A stretch of DNA of 64,000 bases from Streptomyces sp. NRRL S-118. GTDB lineage: Bacteria > Actinomycetota > Actinomycetes > Streptomycetales > Streptomycetaceae. Numbering within the stretch: position 1 is the stretch's first letter; every line of letters begins with the position of its first letter. Location: assembly GCF_000716335.1 (NCBI RefSeq), contig NZ_JOBL01000100.1, positions 57,883-121,882 on the forward strand, given 5' to 3'. The notes under the pieces were generated by a model. That model was not told where the DNA came from and did no database searches. It saw nothing but the letters and a program-made list of their open reading frames with translations. Positions 52,026 to 61,360 of this stretch are shown here, piece after piece. A program made the translations under genes and the position numbers.

Positions 52026-53333
52026 TCACATTTCTGACGACCCGTCACTTCCCAAAGGGGTTACTGTGTCCGGATTCTGGGGGTCGACCGCCGGCTCCCA
52101 GGCCACCGGCAGCGTCCGCAGCCCCCGCATGATGAGCCCGCCGCGCCACCGCAGTTCGGCCGGATCCACCGCGAGCCGCAGGTCCGGCAGCCGGGTCAGC
52201 AGCGTCGCGAGCGCCGTCTGGCCCTCCAGCCGGGCGAGGGGCGCGCCGAGGCAGTAGTGGATGCCGTGCCCGTATCCCAGGTGCTGGTTGTCGCGCCGCG
52301 CCAGGTCGAGCGTGTCCGGCCCGGCGAACCGCTCCGGGTCGCGGTCGGCGGCCGCGAGCACCACCAGGACGGGGTCGCCAGCCGCGATGCGCTCACCGCC
52401 GATGGTCAGCGGCTCGGTCGCGAACCGCCACGTCGCCAGCTCCACCGGCCCGTCGTAGCGCAGGAGTTCCTCGACCCCGCTCTCCAGCAGCTCCCGCTCG
52501 CCGGCCGCGAGGGACGCCTGGAGCCGGGCACGCTCGCCCGGGTTGCGCAGCAGCGCGTACACCCCGTTGCCGATGAGGTTCACGGTCGTCTCGAACCCGG
52601 CGAACAGCAGGATGAAGGCCATGGCGGCGGCCTCGTTCTCGGTGAGGTGCTCGCCGTGGTCGCTGGCCCGGATGAGGCCCGAGATGAGGTCGTCCCCCGG
52701 GTCCTGCCGCTTGCGGTGGATCAGCTCGGCGAGGTAGCCGCGCATCTTCTTCACCGACCGCGCCACCCCGCCGCGCGGCCCCCCGCCGTGCCGGATCATC
52801 ATCCCGGCCCAGTCCCGGAAGTCGTCCTGGTCCTCGGGGGGAACGCCCAGCATGTCGCAAATGGCGTAGATGGGGAGCGGGAAGGCGAACTCGTGGATGA
52901 GGTCGGCCTCCCCTTTTGTGACGAAGTTGTCGATGAGCCGGTCCGTCAGCTCCTGCACCCGCGGCGCGAACTCGGCGACCCGGCGGGGCGTGAACGCCTT
53001 GGAGACCAGCCGCCGCAGCCGGGTGTGGTCCGGCGGGTCGATGTTGAGCAGGTGCGTCATGAGCTCGGCCTTGCGCTCACCCGGGATGCCGGTCCTGCCC
53101 CGGGCGTGCGCGGGCTCGTCGTGGTGTGCCGGGTTCTTGCTCAGCCGCTGGTCGGCGAGCGCCTGCCGGGCGTCCGCGTACCGGGTGACCAGCCACGCCT
53201 CGACCCCGCTGGGCAGCCGGGTGCGGTGCACCGGCGCGTGCTCGCGCAACCAGGCGTAGGCGGGGTACGGATCGGTGGCGAACTCCCAGGTGAAGAGTTC
53301 GGGCGGGGTGCTGCGGGCGGGCTGGTCGTTCAC
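52026..53333 (-). CDS. cytochrome P450 (bacterial CYP105/107-like)
   Basis: The 435-residue protein has the B-class P450 landmarks: MTHLLNIDPPDHTRLRRLVSKAFTPRRV, the I-helix oxygen groove FILLFAGFETTVNLIGNG, the ExxR in VEELLRYDG, and the heme loop HLGYGHGIHYCLGAPLAR with C361 as ligand. Tyr replaces the usual Phe three residues into the loop (FGxG to YGHG). It should oxidise a small molecule with a partner ferredoxin. Its GTG overlaps the NTPase stop by GTGA, so the two are co-translated. Substrate is unknown. Confidence 0.93.
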   Translation of the reverse strand: MNDQPARSTPPELFTWEFATDPYPAYAWLREHAPVHRTRLPSGVEAWLVTRYADARQALADQRLSKNPAHHDEPAHARGRTGIPGERKAELMTHLLNIDPPDHTRLRRLVSKAFTPRRVAEFAPRVQELTDRLIDNFVTKGEADLIHEFAFPLPIYAICDMLGVPPEDQDDFRDWAGMMIRHGGGPRGGVARSVKKMRGYLAELIHRKRQDPGDDLISGLIRASDHGEHLTENEAAAMAFILLFAGFETTVNLIGNGVYALLRNPGERARLQASLAAGERELLESGVEELLRYDGPVELATWRFATEPLTIGGERIAAGDPVLVVLAAADRDPERFAGPDTLDLARRDNQHLGYGHGIHYCLGAPLARLEGQTALATLLTRLPDLRLAVDPAELRWRGGLIMRGLRTLPVAWEPAVDPQNPDTVTPLGSDGSSEM

Positions 53334-55588
53334 TCCTCGACGGTATCCGCCGCGGCGGCGAGTGCCTCCTTCGCACCCGGGTGCCCGGCGCCGGCGGCCT
53401 TGCGCAGCCATGCGGCGGCCTCCCCCGGACGGCCCTCCTTCTCCAGGAGACGGGCGAGCCGGAAGGCGCCGTAGGCGTCACCGAGCGCGAAGCCCTTCTC
53501 GTACCAGGTGCGGGCCTCGTCGGTGTCGCCGTGGTTCTCCAGGAGGACGCCGAGGTTGACGGGGTCGAGCCCGCACCCGCGCGCCGCGTCATCACGGAAG
53601 AACTCGTCCGCCTCGGCGAGCGAGCGGATCCGCAGCGCCTCCAGGGACTCGGACCGCCGGGTGTCCCCCGCGTCGATCGCACGGCGGAGCCAGACGACGG
53701 CCACCTTCTCCTCCCCCTGGTAGCGGTGGAGCGCGCCGAAGCTGCCGGCGACCGCCGCGTACCCCGCGTGGGACGCCTGGAGGTAGAGATCGAAGGCGCC
53801 GTCCGTGTCCCCCTCCGCGAACAGCACGTCCCCCAGCCGGTGGGCCGCCTCCGGGTCACCCGCCCGGGCGGCGGTGACGAGCCAGTGCCTGGCCCGGTCC
53901 TGCAGCAGCTTCGCGAGCAGCGTCGCCGCCCGCGCGTCGCCCGCCCCGGCGGCCGTCTCCAGGTACGGCTCCGCCGCCCGGCCCTCGCCGCGCCCGGCGA
54001 GCAGCCCGCCCAGCTCGCCGCAGGCGCCCGGGTGTCCCGCGTCGGCGGCCTTGCGCAGCCACGTCTCGTCGCCGCCCAGCCGCGCGAGACGGAACATCGC
54101 GTCCGGCTCGCCCGCTTGCGCCGCGTGCCGGTAGTGGATGCGGGCGGCCGTCGTGACGGCCTCCGGCTCGTGGGCGAGGGCGGCGTCCCAGACCGCGTCC
54201 GGGGTCGGCGGCACGGCGTCCGAGCGCAGCGCTTCGGCGAGCAGCGAACCGTACGGCCGCCACCCGCCGCCCTCCCGGACGAGCAGTCCGGTGATGCCGA
54301 GCCGGGGCCGGGCCGCCCACGCCAGGGCGTCCTCGAAGGACTCACCCGGGGCGTCGGCGCCGTAGAGCTCGTGCGTCTCGCGCAGCAGTTCCTCCGGGAG
54401 CGGCGCCGTGGTGCCGCACAGCGCCAGGTCGACGGCCGCGCGCACCAGCAGGTGGCCGCGCGGGTGGTTGGCCGGGCGGCGGGCGCGCTGCCATTCGGCC
54501 CACAGCTCGGGCCCGAGGCCCAGATACTGCGTCACACCGGTCGCGCCCCGCCACAGCAGCGCCTCCTCGTGGCGCGGCTCCCCTGGCTCGGCCAGCCGCG
54601 CGAGCTCGTCCTCGCTCCAGTCGAGGGAGAGCTCCACCGTACGGGCGCGGCTGAGGACGCGCGCGTGCGGGGAGGAGCCGAAGCGGTGCCGGTCGTACGC
54701 CTCGTCGGACATGGTGGCGAGCACCGGGACGCCCGCTCCGGTGAGCCGGGCCAGGAGCCCGGTGTCCAGGCCGCGTTCGTGGAGGTGCCCCTCCAGGTCG
54801 TCGAGCCACAGCACCCACGGGCCGCCGCCGTGCGGGGCCAGGGCGCGCAGGTCCGTGCCCGGCGGCGGGACGCAGACCCGGTGACCGGGCAGGGCGCGGA
54901 CCATCGCCGCCCACGCGGTGGTGGTCCTGCCGGACAGCGGCTCCCCGGTCACCAGGACGAAGCCGCGGACCTCCGCCAGTTCGGCGTCGCGGTCGCGGCG
55001 TACGTACGGGCCTCCGTGCCGGGCGCCGAGCACCACCGGGTCGGTCTCGGACACGGGCAGCCAGACCGCGGGGTCGGGCGGTGCGGGCGGCCCGAAGCGG
55101 ACGGAGCCGAGGGTGCCGGTCTGGACGACCGGGCCGAGGAACACACCGCCCGAGACGTCGTTGTCCGCGCGGACCGCCGCCGCGATATCCGCACCCGCGG
55201 CATCCGCCGCCGCACGCGCCACCGCACGGTTCTCCGCCTCGCGCTCCGCCGCGGCCTGCGGTCCCCCGGCCGGCGGTTCGGCCGCGGGTGCCGCGGCCGG
55301 CTGCGCCGGCTCGCGCGTCGGGGAGGGCCCGGCGGCCGAGCGGATCGTCTCGCGGAGTCCGGCGCGCGCCGACGGTCCCTGGGCGACGAAACGGCGCACC
55401 CACTCCGTCAGCACCGCGCGCACCCGCGGGTTGTCGCCGTACCGGCCCAGCTCGAAGGCGAGCAGCTCCAGTTCGCTCGCCGCCAGCTTGTCGACGGCCG
55501 CGACCCGCGCCCTGACCGCGGGCCATGCCGGGCCGGTCAGCTGCTGCCGCAGATCGGCCGCCAGCGCCCGCAGCTCCCTGTCGTCCAT
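53330..55588 (-). CDS. STAND-like NTPase with Sel1/TPR-like repeats (putative conflict-system or regulator protein)
   Basis: The 752-residue protein has a helical N-terminal domain (1-75), a disordered Ala/Pro/Glu-rich part, and the short motif SGGVFLGPVVQTGTLGSVRF (146-165) that often precedes NTPase cores in actinomycete proteins. The P-loop follows as GEPLSGRTT (215-223) with Arg in place of the catalytic Lys; Walker B is WVLWLDDLE near 258-266. The C-terminal half (about 490-740) holds many 36-residue repeats of Sel1/TPR style (AARAGDPEAAHRLGDVLFAEGD). It is coupled to the P450 by GTGA. Activity of the altered P-loop is uncertain. Confidence 0.7.
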   Translation of the reverse strand: MDDRELRALAADLRQQLTGPAWPAVRARVAAVDKLAASELELLAFELGRYGDNPRVRAVLTEWVRRFVAQGPSARAGLRETIRSAAGPSPTREPAQPAAAPAAEPPAGGPQAAAEREAENRAVARAAADAAGADIAAAVRADNDVSGGVFLGPVVQTGTLGSVRFGPPAPPDPAVWLPVSETDPVVLGARHGGPYVRRDRDAELAEVRGFVLVTGEPLSGRTTTAWAAMVRALPGHRVCVPPPGTDLRALAPHGGGPWVLWLDDLEGHLHERGLDTGLLARLTGAGVPVLATMSDEAYDRHRFGSSPHARVLSRARTVELSLDWSEDELARLAEPGEPRHEEALLWRGATGVTQYLGLGPELWAEWQRARRPANHPRGHLLVRAAVDLALCGTTAPLPEELLRETHELYGADAPGESFEDALAWAARPRLGITGLLVREGGGWRPYGSLLAEALRSDAVPPTPDAVWDAALAHEPEAVTTAARIHYRHAAQAGEPDAMFRLARLGGDETWLRKAADAGHPGACGELGGLLAGRGEGRAAEPYLETAAGAGDARAATLLAKLLQDRARHWLVTAARAGDPEAAHRLGDVLFAEGDTDGAFDLYLQASHAGYAAVAGSFGALHRYQGEEKVAVVWLRRAIDAGDTRRSESLEALRIRSLAEADEFFRDDAARGCGLDPVNLGVLLENHGDTDEARTWYEKGFALGDAYGAFRLARLLEKEGRPGEAAAWLRKAAGAGHPGAKEALAAAADTVEE

Positions 55589-55634
55589 TCCCGATCCCCC
55601 GCCCCCACCGGCCCGTTCGCCCTACGGGGCCACG

Positions 55635-56603
55635 TTACTGACCGCCGTGTCCCTCCGCCGCGCGGATGGCGTCCCGGTACACGCGGCCCGCCGCCCGCAG
55701 CGCCGCCTCCGGGTCCACGCCGGCCGCCTCCGCCCGTACCGCCAGCGCGAGCAGCTCGTACCCGATGCCCTCGCCCGCGGGCAGGGCGACGTCCAGTCCG
55801 GCGTTGCGCACGCGGCTCGCCAGCTTGGCGGCGAGGGCGAGGCCCGGCTGGCCCAGCGGCACACCGTCCGTCACGGAGTCGCGCTGCTTCTCGTCCGCCT
55901 TGGTGCGCAGCCAGTGCTCCCTGACCTCCTCCGGCGTCTCCGCGCGCTCCTCGCCGAAGACGTGGGGGTGGCGGCGGATGAGCTTCTCGACGATCGTGCC
56001 GGCGACGTCGTCCACCGAGAAGGGCTCCTCCTCGTGCTCCTGCGCGATCCGCGCGTGGAAGACCACCTGGAGCAGGACGTCCCCGAGCTCCTCGCGCAGC
56101 TCGTCGCGGTCGCCGTCCTCGATGGCCTCGACGAGTTCGTACGCCTCCTCGATGCCGTACTTGGCCAGGCCCTCGTGGGTCTGCCGCGACGACCAGGGGC
56201 ACTCGCGGCGGATCCGGTCCATCACCTCGACGAGGTCGAGGAGGCGCGCGCCGGGCAGGTCGTACGAGCCGGGCAGCAGTTCCAGGTCGGGCATGGCGAC
56301 CCGGCCCGAACCCGCCATCCGGGCCAGGCCGTCCGTCAGCGCGCGGTCGCCCTCGCCGGACGCCAGGACCAGCACCGTACGGCCACCGGCGCAGGCCTCC
56401 ACCAGGTCCTCCGCCGCGGGCGCGGCGATCTCGACGGTGACGCCCGCCTCCCGCAGGTACGGGAGCTGCGGGTGGTCCGCGTCGGCGCACAGCACCCGGT
56501 CGGCGGCGTGCAGCGTCCGCCACGCGGGCCAGGACAGCAGTCCGGGCGCGACGCGGTGGCTGGCGGTGAGCAGGACGATACGGCCGGGGGTGTCAGCGTT
56601 CAC
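55635..56603 (-). CDS. mazG: MazG-family nucleoside triphosphate pyrophosphohydrolase with N-terminal methylase-like part
   Basis: The 322-residue protein has two parts. Residues about 8-110 resemble tetrapyrrole-methylase-like domains found in YabN-type MazG proteins (RIVLLTASHRVAPGLLSWPAW...) but look incomplete. Residues about 125-260 form MazG: RIRRECPWSSRQTHEGLAKYGIEEAYELVEAI and EELGDVLLQVVFHARIAQEHEEEPF carry the EExxE/ExxD metal ligands. MazG removes non-canonical or damaged NTPs and may lower ppGpp. GTG 56603 is favoured by neighbouring genes in Streptomyces having the same layout. Confidence 0.9.
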   Translation of the reverse strand: MNADTPGRIVLLTASHRVAPGLLSWPAWRTLHAADRVLCADADHPQLPYLREAGVTVEIAAPAAEDLVEACAGGRTVLVLASGEGDRALTDGLARMAGSGRVAMPDLELLPGSYDLPGARLLDLVEVMDRIRRECPWSSRQTHEGLAKYGIEEAYELVEAIEDGDRDELREELGDVLLQVVFHARIAQEHEEEPFSVDDVAGTIVEKLIRRHPHVFGEERAETPEEVREHWLRTKADEKQRDSVTDGVPLGQPGLALAAKLASRVRNAGLDVALPAGEGIGYELLALAVRAEAAGVDPEAALRAAGRVYRDAIRAAEGHGGQ

Positions 56604-56612
56604 CCCTCGAAC

Positions 56613-57260
56613 CTACATCTGCTCGCGGCCGCCCAGCTTCCGGATCCAGGGGGCGCTGTACTCGCCGAGCTGGATCTTCTCGTCGTCCCAGCTGCCGTAG
56701 CGGGGGTTCACCTCGATGTCGAGGTCCTGGGACGCGGCGGCGAACACCTGGGTGAGCTTGCGCTGCCCCTCGGGCGTATTGGTGGCACCGAACTTCTCGG
56801 CGATCTTGTTCATGAGGACGTTGCGGCGGACGACGTCGTCGATCTCGTCGGGCGCGACGCCCTGCTGCTGGAGCAGCATCGCGGCCAGCTGCTCCTCGCC
56901 GCCGCTCTGCTCCGCCGCCTCCCGCCGGGTCTGCTGGACCTCCTTGCGGCTGGCGGTGATCCCCTGGTCGGCGGCGACCTTCTCCACCACCCGGTCGAAG
57001 ATCATCCCGTTGAGCTTCTCCCGGTTCAGGTCGCCCGTCGCCTGGATCAGCTGCTCGGCCTGCGGCGACGCCTGCTGCGCGGTGCGCACGTCCTTCACCT
57101 GCGCCTGCAGGGCGGTCACCTCGATCCGCTGCCCGTCGACGACGGCGGCGGCTCCTGGATGCGTGTCCCCTCCGCCGCAGGCGGTCAGCACGGGCGCGGC
57201 GGCCAGCAGCGCGGCGGAGACGGAGAGCGCGGTGCGACGGCGGCGATGCAGGCGGTGCAA
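56613..57260 (-). CDS. SurA-N-like lipoprotein (putative chaperone or PPIase-related)
   Basis: The 215-residue protein has a lipobox VLTACGGG, so it is a membrane-tethered lipoprotein. A SurA-N-like helical domain follows (VVDGQRIEVTALQAQVKDVRTAQQA... through EKLNGMIFDRVVEKVAADQGITAS). The C-terminal part (about 165-215) lacks a recognisable parvulin PPIase domain. The start TTG 57260 is supported by a GGGAGG 5 nt upstream and by the following basic residues. It lies 9 nt before the MazG gene, so the two are co-transcribed. Folding of exported proteins is inferred from the family. Confidence 0.85.
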   Translation of the reverse strand: MHRLHRRRRTALSVSAALLAAAPVLTACGGGDTHPGAAAVVDGQRIEVTALQAQVKDVRTAQQASPQAEQLIQATGDLNREKLNGMIFDRVVEKVAADQGITASRKEVQQTRREAAEQSGGEEQLAAMLLQQQGVAPDEIDDVVRRNVLMNKIAEKFGATNTPEGQRKLTQVFAAASQDLDIEVNPRYGSWDDEKIQLGEYSAPWIRKLGGREQM

Positions 57261-57393
57261 AGGAGCCTCCCGGCGTGGGTCGGTTCAGCGGGTGCGACGC
57301 GAAGCGTCTCGTTGAGGAGTGGGGCTCGGGTGACGGGCGGGCGTGAACGACCTTGCGGTGATCGATGTTAGGCAGTGGACGTGGCCCGGGCCA

Positions 57394-57813
57394 CTACTTC
57401 GGGACCACTGTTTCGGTCAACGAGTCACGGGTCCGGGGGGTCTCGGGCCGCAGCATGATCGTCCGCGAGACGACGAAGGTGATGGGGATGGCCGCCGCGG
57501 CCGCGACGAGCGGGGCCCAGCGGCTGGAGAAGCCCGCCACGTCGACCAGGAGCCAGACGCCGCTGGTCGTGATCACGAAGTTGGCGGCGTTGGTGAGGGG
57601 GAACAGCAGGAACTTCCGCCAGGTCGGGCGGGTGCGGTAGGTGAAGCGGCAGTTCAGGAAGAACGAGCCGGTCATGGACAGGAGGAACGCGACGACGTGC
57701 GCCGCCACGTAGGGCAGGCGCGCGGCCAGCAGCAGCAGGTAGAAGGCGTAGTAGGTGGCGGTGTTCACCACGCCCACCAGCGCGAACCTGACGATCTGGC
57801 CGTGGACGGTCAT
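57394..57813 (-). CDS. GtrA-family membrane protein
   Basis: The 139-residue protein has four hydrophobic segments and the GtrA start QIVRFALVGVVNTATYYAFYLLLL. SFFLNCRFTYRTRPTW and a C-terminal VVSRTIMLRP follow, as in GtrA/DPMS-type flippases. GtrA proteins move undecaprenyl- or polyprenyl-phosphate-linked sugars across the membrane. Its ATG overlaps the GT2 stop by ATGA, so the pair works together. Confidence 0.9.
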   Translation of the reverse strand: MTVHGQIVRFALVGVVNTATYYAFYLLLLAARLPYVAAHVVAFLLSMTGSFFLNCRFTYRTRPTWRKFLLFPLTNAANFVITTSGVWLLVDVAGFSSRWAPLVAAAAAIPITFVVSRTIMLRPETPRTRDSLTETVVPK

Positions 57814-58790
57814 CGGCGTACGAGCTCCCCGGGGTGCTGCTGCGGCGGCGCGGCGGTGTGCGGTGCGACGGTGTTCGTCGCCTTCACCAGGAAGTGCGGG
57901 CGGCGCTTCACCTCGTAATAGATACGCCCCACATACTCCCCGACGACCCCCAGCATCACCATCTGCACCCCGGCGAGTGCCGTCACGGTCACCAGCAGGG
58001 TGACATAACCGGGGGTGTCGACGCCGTTCACCAGAGCGGCTCCGACGATCCAGGCGGCATACACGGCGGCGACCGAAACCAGCAGCAGACCGAGATAGAG
58101 GGCGGCCCGCAGCGGTTTGTCGTTGAAGGAGAGCAGACCGTCCAGCCCGTAGTTCAGCAGCTTTCCGAAACTCCATTTCGAGCGGCCCTGCTCACGCGTC
58201 GCATTCTCGTACGCGAAGGTGGTGGTGCGGAATCCGACCCAGGCGAAGAGACCTTTGGAGAAGCGGTTGTACTCGGTGAGCTCCAGGACCGCGTCGACGG
58301 TCCGGCGCGACAGGAGCCGGAAGTCGCCGACGCCGTCGACCAGCTCGACGTCGACCAGGCGGTTGATCAGCCGGTAGTACGCGCGGGCGGCGAGGGTGCG
58401 GGTGACGCGGTCCCCCCGGCGGGTGCGCCGCGCCACCACCTGGTCGAAGCCCTCCGCGTGCAGCTCCAGCATGCGGGCCACCAGCTCGGGCGGGTGCTGG
58501 AGGTCGGCGTCCATGATGACGACGGCGTCCCCGGCCGCGTGCCGCAGGCCGGCCAGCATGGCCGCCTCCTTGCCGAAATTCCGGCTGAAGGACACGTAGC
58601 GGGTACGGGACCGGGCGTCGGCGGCCGCCATCTCCTCCAGCAGCGGGAGCGTACGGTCATGGCTTCCGTCATCGACGTAGACCAGCTCGAATTCCGTCCC
58701 GAGGAGTTCGAGTTCCGCGGTCACGCGTGCGTGGAAGCGCCCGATGATCTCCTCTTCGTTGAAGCACGGCACCACTATCGAGATCAGCAC
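57810..58790 (-). CDS. GT2 glycosyltransferase, GtrB/DPMS-like, membrane-bound
   Basis: The 326-residue protein begins VLISIVVPCFNEEEIIGRF and has the GT2 core FELVYVDDGSHDRT, AVVIMDADLQHPP (metal-binding DxD), and QGRSKWSFGKL. Two C-terminal hydrophobic segments follow (about 215-300). This is the dolichol-phosphate-mannose-synthase-like type. It charges polyprenyl phosphate with a sugar, which GtrA flips. The GTG 58790 lacks an SD, and an upstream GTG is possible. Donor sugar is unknown. Confidence 0.9.
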   Translation of the reverse strand: MLISIVVPCFNEEEIIGRFHARVTAELELLGTEFELVYVDDGSHDRTLPLLEEMAAADARSRTRYVSFSRNFGKEAAMLAGLRHAAGDAVVIMDADLQHPPELVARMLELHAEGFDQVVARRTRRGDRVTRTLAARAYYRLINRLVDVELVDGVGDFRLLSRRTVDAVLELTEYNRFSKGLFAWVGFRTTTFAYENATREQGRSKWSFGKLLNYGLDGLLSFNDKPLRAALYLGLLLVSVAAVYAAWIVGAALVNGVDTPGYVTLLVTVTALAGVQMVMLGVVGEYVGRIYYEVKRRPHFLVKATNTVAPHTAAPPQQHPGELVRR

Positions 58791-58857
58791 GCAGGAAACG
58801 ACAACGGACGTGCGTGTCGGCGGCGGTCGCTTCACATGGCGGGCAGTCGACCATTGA

Positions 58858-61350
58858 ATGAACTGGGCCACGGGGGTGGTGATTCCGGCCGCCGGTGCTG
58901 CGATATTCGACGGCGTCATGCAGAGATACGCCTCCCGGGCCGCGTCGGCGGCCGGGCTCATCACCGCGTCCGCCGTGTGCGCCGGGGACGCCGTCGCCCG
59001 CACCTTCCCCTTCGGGCCGCACACGCGCAGCGTCAACGACCTCGGCAACCAGTTCGTACCGTTCCACGCCCACCTGTGGGACCTGCTGCACGGCCGGGCC
59101 GACGGGGGGCTGCTGCTGAACTGGCAGTCCGGGTACGGCACCAGCTTCCTGCCGGACCTGGGGACCTACCTGTCCGGTCCGCTCGCGCTGCTCGTCGGCG
59201 TCTTCCCGCGCGACCGCGTCGACCTCGCCGTGTACGTCGTCACGGTGCTGCGGATGGCGCTGGCGGCGGCCGCCATGACGGTGCTGCTGCTGACGCAGCG
59301 GGCGGGCACCCCGGGCCGCGCGGGCACCCGGTGGGGCGCGGCGGTGCTCGGCGCGTCGTACGCGCTGTGCGGCTGGTCCGTCATCGAGGCCTCGTACAAC
59401 CCGATGTGGCTGGACGGGCTGATCGCCTTCCCGCTGCTGTGCCTGGTCGGCGAGTGGGTGCGGACCGGCCGGCACCCGCTGCTGGGGCCCCTGGTCGTGG
59501 CGGTCGCGTGGACCGCGAACTTCTACACCGCGTACATGGCGACGCTGGGCGCCGGGCTGGTGCTGCTGGCGCGGGGCGTGCGCGGGTGGCGGGTGGCGGC
59601 CCGGGCGGCGGGGACGGTGGCCCTCGGGGTGGGACTCGCGGCGCCCGTGCTGGTGCCGGTGTTCCTCGGGTCGCGGCACGCGTACCCGGGGTGGACGCGG
59701 GAATTCCGGCCCGCCGGGTGGGCGGAGGTGGCGGCACGGACACTGCCCGCCACGTACGGCTTCTTCACCCCCGCCCTGTTCCTGGGGACCGGCACGCTGC
59801 TCCTCGCGGCGGCGCTCGCCTTCCACCGGAAGGTGCCGGCCCGGGAGCGGTGGGTGTGGACGGGCCTGGTGGCCGCGGTCCTGCTGTCGCTCCAGTGGGG
59901 GCCGGCGCATCTGGTGTGGCATGCGTTCGCCACGCCCAACGGCAGCCCCTACCGGCAGACCTTCGTGCTGGCGGGCGTGGTGGTGATGGCGGCCTGGGCG
60001 GCGGTGTCCCACGGGTGGCCGGGGCGGCGCGCGCTGCTGGGCGGCGGGCTGGTCCTGGGCGTGGTGGCGGCCGGGGCCGCGCTGGGGGACGCGACAGCCG
60101 CGACGGGATGGTCGTACGCGCTGTTCGCCGCCGGGCTGGCGGCCTCGGTGGGCGGGGTGCTGCTGGCGCGCCGCCCCCGCGGCTTCGTCGCGGCCGCCGT
60201 CCTCCTGGCGGGCGCACTGGCCGGGCAGGCGGCGGCGACCACGGCGTACGCCGACCGGGAGCGGCCGGCCCGGCTGGACGACTACCCGGCCTGGGGCGCG
60301 GCGCACGCCGCACGGGCCGCGGACGTCTCCGCGGCGGACGGCTGGCCCCGCTACCGCACCGATCCGGGGCGCCCGCAGCTGACGGGGAACGATCCGCTGC
60401 TGGTGGGCGGGCAGGGCGCCGGCTACTACAGCAGCCACACGCCCGCGGTGCTGACGCGGACGCTGGCGGCGCTGGGCGGCGGCTGGACCTCGAACGGGCG
60501 CAGCCTGCAGTCCCTGGACAACCCGGTGACCGACGCGCTGTTCGCCGTGGGCGCGCGGGTCCGGGGCGACGCCGGGACCGTGCGGCGCGACGACGTGCTG
60601 CCGCTGGTGACGGTCCGGCCCGGCACGGCCGGAGCACGCTACGGCCCCTCGGCCTTCCGCAACCAGGAACTGCTGCTGGGGGCACGCGTCTACGAGCTGC
60701 CCGCCGACGGCGTGTGCCCGGTCGGCCGCGACGTCTTCGTGTGGGCGCCGGACTTCGGCGGGACGGCACGCCTCGGCGACGGGCCGGCGGTGCGGCTGCG
60801 CGGCGGGCTGCCGAAGTGGCGCGCGGCGATGGCGCCCCTGGGGACGCAGCGCACGGCGGGCACCCGGGTGGTGCTGGACGGAGGGGGCACGGTGCCGTCG
60901 GCCGGGAGCGTCGGGTGCCTGGACCGGGCGCGGCTGTCGGCGGCCGTGGCCCGGCTGGAGGCGACCGCCCCGGTGGCGGTGCGCGTCACGTCCGGCGGCG
61001 TACGCGCCGAACTGCCGCCGGGCACCGGTGTGCGCACGGCCGTCCTCGCGGCGCCGCGGATCGCGGGCTGGCGGTGCGGGGGCCGGCCCGCCGGCGCGTA
61101 CCTGGGCCTGGTCGCCTCCCCCGTACGGCCCGGGCAGCGCACCCTGGACTGCACCTTCCGGACGCCGGGACTGCGGTCCGGCGCGGCGGCCGGCGGTCTC
61201 GCGGCGGCCGGGTGGCTGGGCCTGGCACTGCGCGGGCCGCGCCGGCGGGGCGGTGCGCCGGCCGGGCCGCAGCGGGTGTCGCCGTCGCGCCACCAAGACT
61301 TCACCGGAGCGGCACCGTCCCGTGGTCCGCGCGCGAGGGGCCCGGCGTAG
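58858..61350 (+). CDS. YfhO-like large membrane protein
   Basis: The 830-residue protein has about 12 hydrophobic segments (20-500) and a soluble C-terminal part (about 520-790). It includes RDGPHTRSVNDLGNQFVPFHAHLWDLLHGR near 50 and a SYNPMWLDGLI loop typical of YfhO. Bacillus YfhO is thought to be a glycosyltransferase acting on teichoic acids. The ATG 58858 lacks a clear SD; ATG 58918 is an alternative. It lies 67 bp from the divergent GtrB/GtrA pair, suggesting a shared polyprenyl-sugar donor system (inference). Confidence 0.8.
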   Translation: MNWATGVVIPAAGAAIFDGVMQRYASRAASAAGLITASAVCAGDAVARTFPFGPHTRSVNDLGNQFVPFHAHLWDLLHGRADGGLLLNWQSGYGTSFLPDLGTYLSGPLALLVGVFPRDRVDLAVYVVTVLRMALAAAAMTVLLLTQRAGTPGRAGTRWGAAVLGASYALCGWSVIEASYNPMWLDGLIAFPLLCLVGEWVRTGRHPLLGPLVVAVAWTANFYTAYMATLGAGLVLLARGVRGWRVAARAAGTVALGVGLAAPVLVPVFLGSRHAYPGWTREFRPAGWAEVAARTLPATYGFFTPALFLGTGTLLLAAALAFHRKVPARERWVWTGLVAAVLLSLQWGPAHLVWHAFATPNGSPYRQTFVLAGVVVMAAWAAVSHGWPGRRALLGGGLVLGVVAAGAALGDATAATGWSYALFAAGLAASVGGVLLARRPRGFVAAAVLLAGALAGQAAATTAYADRERPARLDDYPAWGAAHAARAADVSAADGWPRYRTDPGRPQLTGNDPLLVGGQGAGYYSSHTPAVLTRTLAALGGGWTSNGRSLQSLDNPVTDALFAVGARVRGDAGTVRRDDVLPLVTVRPGTAGARYGPSAFRNQELLLGARVYELPADGVCPVGRDVFVWAPDFGGTARLGDGPAVRLRGGLPKWRAAMAPLGTQRTAGTRVVLDGGGTVPSAGSVGCLDRARLSAAVARLEATAPVAVRVTSGGVRAELPPGTGVRTAVLAAPRIAGWRCGGRPAGAYLGLVASPVRPGQRTLDCTFRTPGLRSGAAAGGLAAAGWLGLALRGPRRRGGAPAGPQRVSPSRHQDFTGAAPSRGPRARGPA

Positions 61351-61353
61351 CTT
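61348..61353 (+). promoter_or_regulatory. -10 box of a probably leaderless methyltransferase transcript
   Basis: TAGCTT (61348-61353) ends 7 nt before ATG 61361, the same spacing as the TAGCGT box before ATG 24439. No SD is visible. The -35 is poor. Confidence 0.4.
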
Positions 61354-61360
61354 GCCGCGC

